Made by a program: the position numbers and the translations under genes
NCBI GenBank assembly: GCA_032164245.1
Contig: JAVMKO010000003.1
Location: 61,884,390 to 61,948,389 of the forward strand
Reading direction: 5' to 3'
DNA from: Sternotherus odoratus
Lineage: Eukaryota > Chordata > Testudines > Kinosternidae
DNA length: 64,000 nt
The notes under the pieces: generated by a model
Seen by the model: only the letters and a program-made list of their open reading frames with translations
The model's database searches: none
Told to the model about the DNA's origin: nothing
Shown: positions 26,926 through 38,364 of the stretch, in pieces
How positions within the stretch are numbered: position 1 is the first letter of the stretch
Layout of the letters: every line of letters begins with the position of its first letter

Positions 26926-29900
26926 ATAACTTCAGATACAAAAATGATACTTGCATAAAAATAGGATAATCATATGCAGAAAATCAGAACTTTTTCAATG
27001 ACACCTTACATATGACACCTCCCATGACTTATCTTGCATAAAATACATTATAATTATGTCATAATGACATCTTAATAATATCACTGTGAAGAATAAGAGG
27101 TGCAGTGTCACAACTATATTTGTTTTTCTGCAGCTTCCCAGACACTGTATTGGGAGTATAGTACTAAACAAATAGTTAACATCAGTGTTAGGTTTACTCT
27201 GTGCTGCAGCAAGTGTCACAAAAGAGCACAGTGCTGAATGGAATCCTTGCTGCTTTTTGTCATAAGGATCCATATGAGTGAAAGTAAGTCTTCTAAAGCA
27301 TTAATGAGCTGGAATTTCCATCTGGTAACAAGGCTTTTTCACTGCTGTTGGATCCCACTTCTAAATGTAATGATCTCGTTACCTTTTGCTGTAAATCTAA
27401 GATATTTAGCTTTCACATGGCCACTGCAGTGAAGGTTCCTTTCCCCATACAGGCCATCTGGGGTCCTGTCATGACAGCTTGTTTGCCTGCAGCCTTCTCA
27501 TTGCTTCATCAGGCATGTAGCAGTGCAGTGTACTTAAACTCTACAGATTCAGTATGCACACCCTTCCTTAAAGAGACAGTTGCCCAAATAGGAAGTGGTT
27601 TCACAGCAGGAATAATTTAAAGAAGGATGTTGGGATGAATAGTTAGTGTGTATACAGTGCCTTACATATATAAGTATTATTAATGCTATATATTAGAATT
27701 TAGTCATATGATAACCATTAGTGGATGTCACTACATTGAAAAAGTCCCTTCAAAAGATCTTTTTATATCACAAAGAGCCTAAAACATACACTTAAGTTGA
27801 AGCTTATATCTTTAATCCATCCCACTGTGCATGTGTGCAAAACTGATCACCAAACAGTGAGCGAACATCTTGAAACTCGCACCAACATAACTTGGATTAA
27901 AAGTTCATTACAGTTATGAGCCTCACCCCATTGAAAGTTCATGAACAGATGTTCACATGCATGTTCACAAACTTAATTTTTTTTCTGAAAATGTAGTTTT
28001 TCAGTTTTGTCTCAGATGTGTTTGTTTGGATAAAAATAAATGGCAATTTCAGAGAGGAATTTTGACACCAAACAGCTACTTACTGCAACCCATTTTACCC
28101 TTGCCTCCTCCACACCAGTAAGAGAGCCAGAATTTCATTAGTGATGTAGTTATGTAGTAAAAACTGTTTAGCTACAAAAATGATGACATTTTGTTCTGAT
28201 TCAGCTTCTGATTTTGCATTGGAATCATGTTAAATCAAAACATTTGTACTTTTATAAAAGTTTAGGTCCTGAACTGCATGCAGATGTACTACCCTTGCTA
28301 ATATAAGCTTCTATCACCACAAAGTGTGTTAAACACACAATTTGAAATCCTTACTTTAGGCTCCGCTCTTGCAATCAGATCTACGCAAACTCTAGTTTAG
28401 ACACCCATGGAAGTTAATGGCACTGCAGAGTCCCATTGAAGACAGTGGGGCTTCAAATCTCTGCAGTGCTGCCAGCCTGGTTCAGATTGCAGGGCTGGGC
28501 CCTTAGGTTGTATTAGTTGTAACATGGTTGGTACTTTTTGCACTAAAAAGTGGTTTGTGAAAAAATGGCCGTTTTTCTATTATGGAACCATTAGTAAAAA
28601 ATTGCCAGTGTTTTCAAAATTTCCCATTTTTTGCAAATGTTCCATGCCATTTTATCAGCGTTGCTGTCTGTCATTTTCCAAATCATTATGGAAATGTCTT
28701 GTTGACTGAAACTCTTGTTTTCAGTAAGAAAACATAATTTATGATTAATAAGACTTTGCAGTGACTATTTTTACAACAGTTTCTAGAAAAAAATCGGAAT
28801 CAATATGAACAATTTTGTGGGGAAAAAATGGGAAATGGAAACAACTTTTAAATTTGGAAATGTTTCATACAAATAATTAGTCAGCTTGTTCTGACTGGTA
28901 GTTAGGTACACAGGTGAAAGGAAAGGCAGTCTGCTAACAGCAGAGCACAACTTTCCCTCCTTTTCTTGGCTCAAGTGAACGGTTTCCACAACTTTTTCTC
29001 CTCCTTCAGTGGTATGTCTGAATGCAAGCCCCCTTCCCATATGTGTTAATCAGTGGCTAGGGGATACACTTTTGTTTTGTAACAGTATTTTCTTGTTTAA
29101 TAGACCATATTGGCTCTTGCAAACTACTTAGGATCTATTATGTAAACTCAAATATTGCCACCTACAGTATTACTCCCTAGTACCCAAATACAGTAATGAA
29201 ACATCATGAAATGTCTTAAATTTCTTTGAAAGGTAATTTTTTGGATTTAAATCTCTTAGCTGTTTTGTTATTTGTTTTACTTCCAAGTACCAAATGCAAG
29301 TACAACACATTAGAACCTGAAAAATTCTCTCTTGAAATTAAGTCTTTGTGTAGTAGAAACACAGACAAGTCTGACACCAGTACATTACTACCTGATTCCT
29401 ATTTAATTGTACTTCTTAAACTTTAAAAAATGAACCCACGAGGCCTGACTGACTTTTTCAGACAATTAAAATGAACATTCTTGGGTTCTGATCTGCACTA
29501 TTAAGTCCATCAAATTTCAGCTTGGAGAAGAGTTTTATGGACAAGTTATTAAACCTGCAGAAGAAGAGATTTATAGTATGATGGCAATACTAAAACATTA
29601 TTAACAATAGCACTGTTGCCATGTGCCACTTTGGTAATTTGACATAAGCAAAATAGTGATTGCTTAATTTAAAGATGGCTTCTTCATTTGCTTTTACTTG
29701 CTTTATTAGTACATGGCTACAGCCTGGGATGAAAAGCAGTGATGGATGAAAGCCTTTTGTTTGTTATAAATTCAGTTTGACAGGTCCAATACAGTGCTCC
29801 TAAATGTAACATTTTCAGTGCAGCATGACTCTTGTGTTTTAGGACATTATTATAAAATATAATATCTATATTTATATCTTTCTGTCTGTGTAATATTTAT

Positions 29901-30055
29901 ATTTACCAATGGAACCAGAGAAGAAAGTGCATATTAGGTGACCCTGGTTGAGAGCAGTGCAAACTTTTTCAAGATCAAAAAGGGCTAGCAAATTTTTGTG
30001 TTTAGTGGTTTTTAGATTCCCTGTTCAGGTTATTTTCCCTGAAAAAATCCTTTAT
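26926..30055. other. Intronic sequence, mostly unrecognised
   Basis: A patch at about 28350-28500 (GAAGTTAATGGCACTGCAGA, TCCCATTGAAGACAGTGGGG) looks like an old sauropsid fold-back repeat. The rest is AT-rich with no feature I can support. Confidence 0.5.
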
Positions 30056-31235
30056 TAACTTGTGTTCTCTCAAGTGAATTGTAATTTTGGTATTTCCCGG
30101 CCATATTTCTAGCCTCTCTGGATCCTTCTGTGTCATTCTTAGCTCAGTAAGGAGGGTGTTAAGTAGGACTGAACCTCACCCTGACCTTCAGCAGCTCACC
30201 CCAACCAAATGCATTATTGTTTATCATTAGCTATAGTCAATCAGCGAGTTTTCAATCCATGAGACAGTGTTTAGTGCCAATCTTCTCTGAAAGAACTTCA
30301 TGATACAAATTTATTGAGACATGGATTCAGATCCTGGCCCATATTTTGGTTCCTTTGTGCTGAGGGATTCCATGACATTCACCTCTTGGTCCTTATCTGG
30401 TAGACATATCCAGGAGAAAGAGTACATTTCTACATCATGACATTCCTCAGTTACTGGAGCAGCCCTTGTGAGCCACTGGCAACCATTTGTAAGTTAATGA
30501 GCCTTAGAGATGCTCTGCTTTATGCTGAGGGACAGAGTAGCAGTGTCCAATCTTGGGATCAGGAAAGGTGGAAAAAAAGGTGAATTAATGCAGCTTTGTC
30601 CTTCCTTGAGCATAGCTAAGTCATAGAGTATTCAGGCCCATTGTGTCAAATGCTTTACTAAAATCAACATTCCTCTCATCCATTATTAATATAGTAATTT
30701 TATTTAAAAAACCATCAAGTTTGTCTAGCATGATTTGTTCTTTATATGAATTCACGCTGCTAGTTGCTCATGACTCTATTACACTCCATTAATATTTGTT
30801 CCATTACTTTACTAGAGATTGAAATCAGACTTAGCTGTATCATTCTTTCTAGCATCACTCTTCTTTCTACTGCTTTTGTAATTAGAACCACATTGGCTCT
30901 TATTTTCAGTCCTTCTGTATCTCTTACATTCTCCCTGGCATTTTATCCATGATTGTCTGTGGTTCAGTAAGTTTATTAGCCAATTCCTTTTACACCCCAG
31001 GATGCACGTCATTTGGATACTCCAACTTGTATATGTTCAGGTTTACAAAGTGCTTCTCTTTTTATTCCTTTCTAATTGTCCAAACATATTTTCTGTAGTT
31101 TTATTGTTAAAGACAGTTTCCAAAAAAAACCCCCAAAAACTGTTGAAGTATCTCAGCCATTCTAGAATCACCACAGGGATCATACCATTTTGGAATCTGT
31201 TTCCTTTTATCTCCAATAAGATAAGCACAATTGGG
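30056..31235 (-). mobile_element. Old L3/CR1-like LINE fragment, antisense, interrupted
   Basis: The + strand carries complements of CR1/L3 ORF2: TTGTGTCAAATGCTTTACTA, then ATCAAGTTTGTCTAGCATGA, TTTGTTCTTTATATG, TTGTTCCATTACTTTACTAG, and downstream GTATCTCAGCCATTCTAGAA. It is much more diverged than the other two CR1 copies, with no long frame left. Bases about 30330-30600 do not fit and may be an inserted older repeat. Confidence 0.7.
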
Positions 31236-31260
31236 ACAGATTAGAACTTCAATGGGAAAG

Positions 31261-32048
31261 TGTAAGAGTGTCTTCCCTCTCTCTGAACCTGGGCTACAGA
31301 GAGGGGTCTCTTCTATGCCAGACCAAATAACTACAAGCTGCTTCCCAGCCTAAGTTAAGTCTTTACACCCCCAAACCCCACACTCTACCAGCTGGGAAAT
31401 TGGGGTATCCAAGCTGCCACCATCCAGGTGTATTTCCAAAACCCTGGAGGGGGGCACCCGGACTCCCCCAAACTCCTCTCTCTCCTGAGAGCCAGGACAC
31501 TCAGAGGCTGCTTCCCTTCCCCCTTCCCCCTCCTGTTTGTTACCAAGAGAGATGAGAAACCGCCCTGAGGCTTTCACACTGTGAGCCTTCCTCTTAGACA
31601 CACAGACTTCCCTGTACCTGGGAACTGGGTTAAATCCAAAGCTAGGATTCCCTTATGAGAAGAACCAAACAGTTTTTATAACTAAAAAGATTTAATAAAG
31701 AAAAGAGAATACAGCATACACTTACAATACAACTTCACAATTTAGAGTTCCCTAACTTCCCCTCTGAAAAGGTTAGCGACACTCTAAATAGGTACAGAAA
31801 CTTATGGAAATCAACATATTATACTCACAGCACAGCTACTTATGAATATAGGAAGGAAAGTAGAAGTTTTCTTCCTCCATAGCTAGAGGTGAAAAACTGG
31901 GTCTCTTGCCAACGCTGGAACGGCAGGAAACTGAACTTAAAACTCCCTCCCTCCCTCGTGGCACGGAAGCTCTTATGTTACTCCCTCTCAGGTAACATTA
32001 ACCCCATACAGGCAGAATAACTCTCTCCAGCACTTTACACTTATGACA
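31261..32048 (-). mobile_element. Probable solo LTR of an endogenous retrovirus-like element, antisense
   Basis: Read on the minus strand it runs from TGTCATAAGTGTAAAG to GACACTCTTACA, so it has TG...CA ends and a length of 788 bp. The TGTCATAAGT start is a form I recall from turtle LTRs. An ATTAAA-type poly(A) signal sits in CTTTATTAAATC (about 31688-31699, minus). Flanking 5-mers GAAAG and GATAC agree at three of five positions. There is no internal coding region, so this fits recombination down to one LTR. Assignment rests on ends and recall. Confidence 0.5.
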
Positions 32049-32544
32049 GATACCTATTCATTACAAACAAGGTGCTGAAGGAAGTGGTGTTGGTGATTAA
32101 ATAGATTTTTCATTCATGTTAGTCATGCGTCACGTTATGGTGCTGATACGCCATTTTTCTGTTGAGTTGTAAAATGAAGATTTCCTGGCACACTTCCCCA
32201 CTCTGCGCCCATCAAAAATTTCCCATATAGTTCCAGTCATACAGGTCAGTCTTTGTTTTTGCTCTAATCTGCTGTGTAACTTGGTTGTTGTGATCTAAAC
32301 CAAAGGTTGGCTATTGCATTTCAGTGGTGGGTGGGTTAATTCCTATAGTTTACAGAGTGCTTTGCATTTCTTTGAGGTGAAAGGTGTCATAATTATAAGA
32401 GACTCTTATTACAATATTACTTATTATGTTGAATGAATACACATTATGTCGCTTATATTGGTACTTCCATAAAGACAAAATTATATTTTCCAGCATGTGA
32501 GAATCATTCATAATAGCAATAAGACCCATTTTGGGGAAAAAATG

Positions 32545-32960
32545 TACAGAGTAATTGCCACACTGGATAAGACTCAAGAGACATCTAGTCCAGTATCCCA
32601 TCTTTGACATTAACCAGCACCAGCTGCTTTAAAGGAAGTTATAAGAACTTTGCAGTGCGCAGATGTGAGGTAATCTTCCCTTGCATCGGTCTTATTCTGA
32701 CCTCCAACAGTTGGAGATTAGTTTAAATTCTGATACTTGAGATTTAATGTAATATCATAAAAGTTGACTTTAATTATAACTCAGTATTCATGCTATCCAT
32801 CTAAATGTCCAATCTCTCTTTGAATATTGTTAAATTATTGGCAACAATGACTTCTTGTGTTTGTGAGTACTACAGTTTAATCAAAATATTTCCTTTTATC
32901 AGGTTTGAATTTCCCACCTTTTAATTCCATTGCATGTCTCCTCTTCTTGTGTTATCAAGC
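32545..32960 (-). mobile_element. L3/CR1-like LINE 3' end, antisense
   Basis: The complement of the 3' UTR is recognisable: ACATCTAGTCCAGTATCCCA, CATCTAAATGTCCAATCTCT, TATTTCCTTTTATCAGGTTT, CCACCTTTTAATTCCATTGC, ATGTCTCCTCTTCTTGTGTT. Non-coding. Confidence 0.8.
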
Positions 32961-33289
32961 CAGGGAACAGAAGTTCCTAATTTACATATTAATACGAAGT
33001 GGGATGGGGATAAAGGATTCTGTTCCCTTTACTTCCCCCTTCCAATACATTCTATATTACAAATAACATTCTAATTTTTGATAGTTAATTTCTTCCCTTT
33101 CTGTTGGCTAAATTTACTGCTCATTTCCCTAATGACTGAGTACAAAATCAAATGAGGAGAACCAACAGAAGAGCCAACTAGACTATAAAACATACATGCC
33201 TTTTGTTCAACAAAATAAAAAAGGAAACAGATATTGCCTATTTAAGGCAAGTTATGGGCAGCTTTAATTTACCTTGATTAAAACCTGGT

Positions 33290-33640
33290 GACTGGCCTGG
33301 GAACCCAGACCCATTGTATATTCCAGCTTCAAGCTTAGGGACCCTCTAAATGGCAACCTTTTACCTGAGCCTTTTCCTACATCCTTTCCTTCTGGTTTCC
33401 CTTCTTTCCCTCTCTACTATACAGAGAGTGTCTACAGGCTCCACCACAGCAGCCCCATTCTACAGTCAGCTTCCTGGCTTTATCCTAGCCCTGCCTGTTC
33501 CTTCTTAGCTCTATCTTATTCAGGGGTTTCTTAGGTGATCTAATGCTCCTCAATTGTGGCCTATCCAGTTAATTGGACTCTCCTCAGACTCATTAACCCT
33601 TTCTAAGCTGGTGTAGGGAGAACACCCCATCACGGTGTCT
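33290..33640 (-). repeat. Unclassified retroelement-like fragment
   Basis: It ends with CATTAACCCTTTCTAAGCTG and GAACACCCCATCAC, text I associate with high-copy turtle LTR or gypsy-type repeats in antisense. No ends or target duplication identified. Confidence 0.4.
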
Positions 33641-33679
33641 TTTCTATCCATAATTGCTGAACTTTTATTTAATAAAATT

Positions 33680-33960
33680 GTATATGGGCAAGGCCATGTG
33701 ACTCGCTCCTCTCCCCTCCCTCCTTCAGCCCCTCCAGATGGTGATTGGCAGTAGGTTTTGGAAGTGAGTGGAAGGGGGCGCTGGAGGAGGGAGGGGAGAG
33801 GTGCTGGGAGGAGAGGGAGGTTGGTAAGGGGGGCTTGTCCTCGCCCCTCCCACCAGCCTGCCTCCCACCTCACCTCTCTTCCCGCCTCCTCATGAAGTGC
33901 AGGGCCTCCCAAAGCACAGGGCCCAGAGCAGTTGCCCCGATTCACTGTACCCTAGGGATA
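33680..33960. repeat. GC-rich repeat, unclassified
   Basis: Purine-rich GGAGG runs on + switch to CCTCC runs, and it ends with GGCCTCCCAAAGCACAGGGC, a word typical of dispersed turtle repeats. The ORFs on both strands are compositional. Confidence 0.4.
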
Positions 33961-34414
33961 GCTCTGTGTGTGGATATATATATATCTTTATCTATCTACA
34001 GTAGAAGACACTTAATAATTCGTGTGTACATAAAGAAAATTACTAAAGGATCCCCCCCCCCAGCAATGTACAGGTGGTAGGACTTGGGAAGCTCCTTGTA
34101 GCTGCTAGAAAGTCTGTCCCTCATGTCAAGGTGTAGGTGTTGGGAACAGGGGGGAAGATGTTCTCCTGGGAGGAAACAGTTCTGAGCAGAGCAGATTTCC
34201 CTTTTTGATCTTTAGGACTATTTGCACCTTCCCAGGGAGAGTTGTTCCTGATGAGTAAACAGACCATGTGGCAGCTCAACTGAAGCAAACAGGCCGTGTC
34301 CTTTTTTTTTTTTTTGACAGCTCCAAAGAGTTTATTCTAAGGGCTACTCTACACTAGAAGTACACATTGATGTAGCTGTACCGCTGTAGCACATCTGGTG
34401 ATGATGCTGTATGC

Positions 34415-34828
34415 CAGAAGTGGGCAAACTACGGCCCGCAGATCACATCCAGCCTGTGGGACCATCCTGCATGGCCCCTGAACTCCCAGCTGGGGATGCT
34501 AGCCCCCAGCCCCTCCCCTGCTGTTCCCGCTTCCCTGCAGTTATGCCACTGTGCGGGAAGCACTCTGGGGATGGGGATATGGGAGGGGAGGAGGAGGATT
34601 GGATAAGCATAGGAGTCCTGGGGAGCCTGTCAGCAGGCATGGGTGTGGATATGGGTTAGGTTAGCCAGGGGACAGGGAGCAGGGGGGTTGGATGGGGGAG
34701 GTTCTGAGGGGGACAGTCGGGGCAGGGGCCAGGCTGTTTGGGGAGGCACAGCCTTCCCTACCTGGCCCTCCATGCAGTTTTGCAACCCCAATGTTGCCCT
34801 CAGGCCAAAAGGTTTGCCCACCCCTACT
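34415..34828. mobile_element. hAT-like element inserted in the Harbinger-like MITE
   Basis: Left end CAGAAGTGGGCAAACTACGG and right end GGTTTGCCCACCCCTACT are inverted repeats around GTGGGCAAAC. The left flank CTGTATGC (34407-34414) is repeated on the right in the decayed form CTGTACCG, consistent with an 8-bp target duplication. The GC-rich interior of about 400 bp has no real coding frame. Confidence 0.8.
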
Positions 34829-34867
34829 CTGTACCGACAGGAGAGAGCTCTTCCGTCAGCATAATTA

Positions 34868-35125
34868 CCGTATTTTTCGTCCCATAGGACGCTCCGGCGT
34901 ATAAGACGCCCCCGCGTTTTCGGACAAAAAAAAAAAAAAAAGCGCCGCTTTTTTCGCGCCGCTCTCCCGTCCCCGCCGCGCGGGCGGGCTGCTGGGAGAG
35001 CGGCGCGAAAAAAGCGGCACTTTTTTTTTTTTGGTCCGGCCGATATTCGGCGTATAAGACGCCCCCCCTAATATTGAAAGTATTTTGGGGGGTTAAAAAG
35101 GCGTCTTATACGCCGAAAAATACGG
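34868..35125. mobile_element. Palindromic MITE with TA target duplication
   Basis: Ends are CCGTATTTTTCG and CGAAAAATACGG, perfect complements, flanked by TA at 34866-34867 and 35126-35127. Subterminal GGCGTATAAGACGCC words also pair across the element. The middle is a near-perfect hairpin, GCCGCTTTTTTCGCGCCGCT against AGCGGCGCGAAAAAAGCGGC. Length 258 bp, strongly CpG-rich. Superfamily uncertain; the TA duplication fits Tc1/mariner and some others. Confidence 0.85.
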
Positions 35126-35300
35126 TACTCCACTGTGAGAGTCAGAAGCCATTTCAGCAGGAGAGTGTCTCCTACCAATATAGTACTGCCCACACTGGCA
35201 CTTAGGTCAGTGTAACTTGCATCTCTTAGGTGGCTGCTTTTTCACACCCCCGAGTGACATAAATTATATGAACATGAGAGGTAGCGTAGACTTGCCCTAA

Positions 35301-35769
35301 GGTTATTTTTGCCTAGCTTCTCAATGGGACTTTATCAGCTGGGCAGCAGTCCCCTTTCCAGTTACTCTAGCTTCTAATTTTTTATTTTATTTTTAAATTA
35401 TGGCAACACAATCAACACTTCATTAATGTTCCTTCTTAAATTTCAGCTCCTTCAGCACCAAAGACAATTGCTTTATAGCACATGACACAGGTAATCCAAA
35501 CAATTCTGCTGCTACATTTTACATTCACCTCCTCCACCAAACACATAAAAAGTGAAAGGACGGTGATAATTAATGGAAATAGGATAGTTGGGTCATTTGC
35601 AGCTTGCCGTCCAAAAGCGTTTAGCTTCTGGATAGATAGTTTGCAATAATATGCAGTGCCATCCTCGCCTATCTCCATTCCTGAATATTGTCCCGCCTCA
35701 TCTTTGGTTTAGGAGGCTCAGATTGCATCTTCTCCTTTTGTGATGTTCAGTTACAAAATACAAATGCCA
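35301..35769. other. Intronic sequence, nothing recognised
   Basis: AT-rich sequence without a recognised repeat. Confidence 0.5.
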
Positions 35770-35882
35770 GTGGGAATTGTCGTAATGACACAGTATGAGG
35801 ACACAGAAATACTGGATCCTTTGTAAAGTACTTTGAGATCTGTCAATGAAAACAGCTATTTAAGATCTAGGTATTATTTTTG
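35770..35882 (+). repeat. CORE/MIR-like SINE 3' end
   Basis: Contains CTTTGTAAAGTACTTTGAGA, TCTGTCAATGAAAACAGCTA and AAGATCTAGGTATTATT, the usual 3' portion of this SINE class in sense orientation. Confidence 0.7.
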
Positions 35883-37382
35883 TTAGAACTATATGTTATA
35901 TTTCTTATTTCCTCTTGAAGAGTAAATGGCAATCAGACTGACTGACGACTCTAGCATGCTTCCTGCATTTCCATTTTTCTTTAATGCAGTAGTGGCTGTA
36001 GAGGCAGAACACTTTGCAGATGAAGGTCATCCTTTAGGGAGACAAAACTTCAGAGAAGTTAACAATATACATTTAAAAGATCATACATGAAGATAGATGG
36101 TATAATCTAAAAGTAATTATGGGGGAAATGCTTCAGGGGAAAACCATGTCATTCTCCTAATCTCTTTGTAGAGAAATATAGTGTTTGGCACAGCCCTGCT
36201 CTGTGCCTGACATTATCATCATAACATATGGGGGCTCATCACTACTTACTTTCCTTTTCTGACGCACTGTTGGATGTCTTTGTGCATACAGTGGTATGTA
36301 TCCAAAGCCCATATCCCAGTGGGCACACTAGCCTCATTCAAGTTATTCTGTTTGTTCAGAATGAATTATCCAACTGGGGGAGCCCTTTCCCTGTCTGTGG
36401 AGTACAGGCATTGTAAGTCAGTACTTGTGATGGTCACAGGTAAATCCCAGAGTGAAATGGATTCTTGATGTGTATCTGGCTGACACTGCAGCTGAATTAA
36501 AAAGATGAACAAGACCAGTTAAAAATCACTAGGGTCTGAATGCCACTGACTTACATCTGTTGAGAACAAGTTCTGCTTCACAATATTATCTTACAGTTGC
36601 TAAGGGAAAAAAGTCTGCATATATTTCCCACCTCCTTCCCCCACCATGTTTCACATTCAATCTTTAAACCAATGATTCCTTGGCAAATACATTGTACAAT
36701 TGTGAGTCTCAGAAAATAAAAAATGTAGTTGTGATTTCTCCAAATATAGTTGGGAGCCCTAAACTTTCAGTTGTTCTGCAGGGGATTCTACAGAGCAAAT
36801 TATATTGAATAACATTGAGTCTCTATTTTTTCATTTAAATAGATCGGTCTATTTACTTAATAAATACTGGTCAGAAGTCAGCTACTTCAAATGCAGATAG
36901 TGACTGTGATACATATGTTTCAAGAGCATAGAGTTCAAACATGTAGTCCTGCATGTAAATTTCACAAAGGAACTGGTTATGACTCCCTGTTCCTACCTTG
37001 TCCTAATGTGCACTGGCTAGCTACGGCTCCCCAGGCACCTCTGGGAGCTTGGAATTGCCAGAGTGCAGCAACACTCCAGCCAGGCAGAGAGACCATACGG
37101 TAGTAAAGAACTGGGCTTGTAATCTCTAGTGCCACAAAACCCTGCTACCATCGTGCTCAGATTCTTGAGAACAACGGGTCACATACACGGCTAATATTTT
37201 TAGAAAATGCAGCTCTGTGGATACAGGTCTTTGCACTGTTCTAGAGAACATAGTTTTGAATTTAATTTGAACATATTTTCAGCTAAATAGGTTTCCCACA
37301 TAGGTTAGTGCCCAACCGTATTGTCTCTCTAGGTTTGATGTAGTTTGGTTTACAGTCATTTTAAATATACTGATGCTGTTAA
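35883..37382. other. Intronic sequence, nothing recognised
   Basis: Unique-looking AT-rich DNA; short ORFs only. Confidence 0.55.
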
Positions 37383-37508
37383 CTCTGGGGTTGCTAACCC
37401 TCCGGGATTGGCCTGGACTCTCCAGGAATTAAAGATGAATCTTTAATGAAAGATTCTGTCATGTGAAGAAACCTCCAGGAATACATCCAACCAGAATTGT
37501 CAACCCTA
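37383..37508. mobile_element. Short MITE with GGGTTGNNAACC-type ends
   Basis: Left end CTGGGGTTGCTAACCCTCC pairs with right end AATTGTCAACCCTAG. The interior has CTCCAGGAATTAAAGATGAA and ACCTCCAGGAATACATCCAA, a pattern I recall as a common sauropsid MITE. Non-coding. Confidence 0.65.
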
Positions 37509-37587
37509 GTGAAAAGTATATCAGAAACTGGTTTAATTAGAAACTTGTTTTTAAATGAACTCACACTGAGTTTTCAAACAAGATTCA

Positions 37588-37716
37588 AAACCTTGACCCT
37601 GATATTGCAAGCACTCATGCACATGCTTCCATTAATAGTTCCTTTGAGTTCAATGGGACCAGTAACATCTAAAGCTAAGCACATACTGCGTGTTTGTAGG
37701 ATCAGACCTCTAGTGT
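37588..37716. repeat. Ancient palindromic repeat
   Basis: Fold-back layout: ATATTGCAAGCACTCATGCA, ACATGCTTCC, a gapped centre around TTTGAGTTCAATGGGACCAG, then GCTAAGCACATACTGCGTGT and TTGTAGGATC. Diverged but both arms are readable. Confidence 0.55.
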
Positions 37717-37986
37717 GTAATCAGTGCTGTTTTTCTATGCTTCTGAGTATGTGCAAGCATTTTGAGTACTCTTTTAGGCTGGCATTCAAAATCCACGGTA
37801 GAAGATTGTTTGATTTCCTTTATAATAAAGTAGGCTTTAGTAAGAGTACTTGGACTATTATACTTGGTATTTATTATCTATTGTTATTGTTTGTATTGCA
37901 GTAGCATTTCAAGGAATCAATCAAGGACAGGTCTCCACTGAGCTAGGTGCTGTACAAACTCATCGCAAGAGGCAATGGAAGCCTAA

Positions 37987-38361
37987 GGGGTAGTCTGTAC
38001 AGACATGTTTTATACTGATATAAACTAAGGTGTGAATTTAAACTGATGTATTTACACTGCTATAACTCCCTGTGTGGGCCCTCATAGTCTGGTGTGAAGA
38101 CTTTTCTTTGCTTTAGCTTATACCACTTTGGAAGGAATTTCAGCTAAACTGCATAAAAGCTACTCTTATATTTTAATAAGAATGTCTACCTGTGGAAGGG
38201 ACAAAGCATCATGTGTCACAGGACTTTTTGTCTCTTCTGCAAATCCAGACTAACACAACTACCTCTCTCATTCTTGACTACCTATGGAGTTATAGTTGTA
38301 TTGTTATATTGGTTTAAGTATACTGGTATAACTGGCAAAATTTTCATGTGTAGACAAGCCC
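37987..38361. mobile_element. Harbinger-like MITE
   Basis: TAA at 37984-37986 and 38362-38364 flanks inverted ends GGGGTAGTCTGTACAGACAT and the complement of CATGTGTAGACAAGCCC. About 375 bp, non-coding. Confidence 0.7.
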
Positions 38362-38364
38362 TAA

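Larger units (their letters stand above)
34341..35297. mobile_element. Harbinger-like MITE (host), split by two insertions
   Basis: Left end GGGCTACTCTACACTAG and complement of the right end GGGCAAGTCTACGC form terminal inverted repeats. TAA flanks both sides (34338-34340 and 35298-35300), as for PIF/Harbinger elements. Removing the inserts at 34415-34828 and 34868-35125 leaves a contiguous MITE of about 280 bp, with internal palindromes around GGAGAGAGCTCTTCC and GGAGAGTGTCTCC. Confidence 0.8.

Noticed and set aside
33680..35130. Possible CpG-island promoter
   Set aside because: GC-rich DNA here belongs to transposons (34415-34828, 34868-35125) or purine-rich repeat; no TSS or exon evidence.
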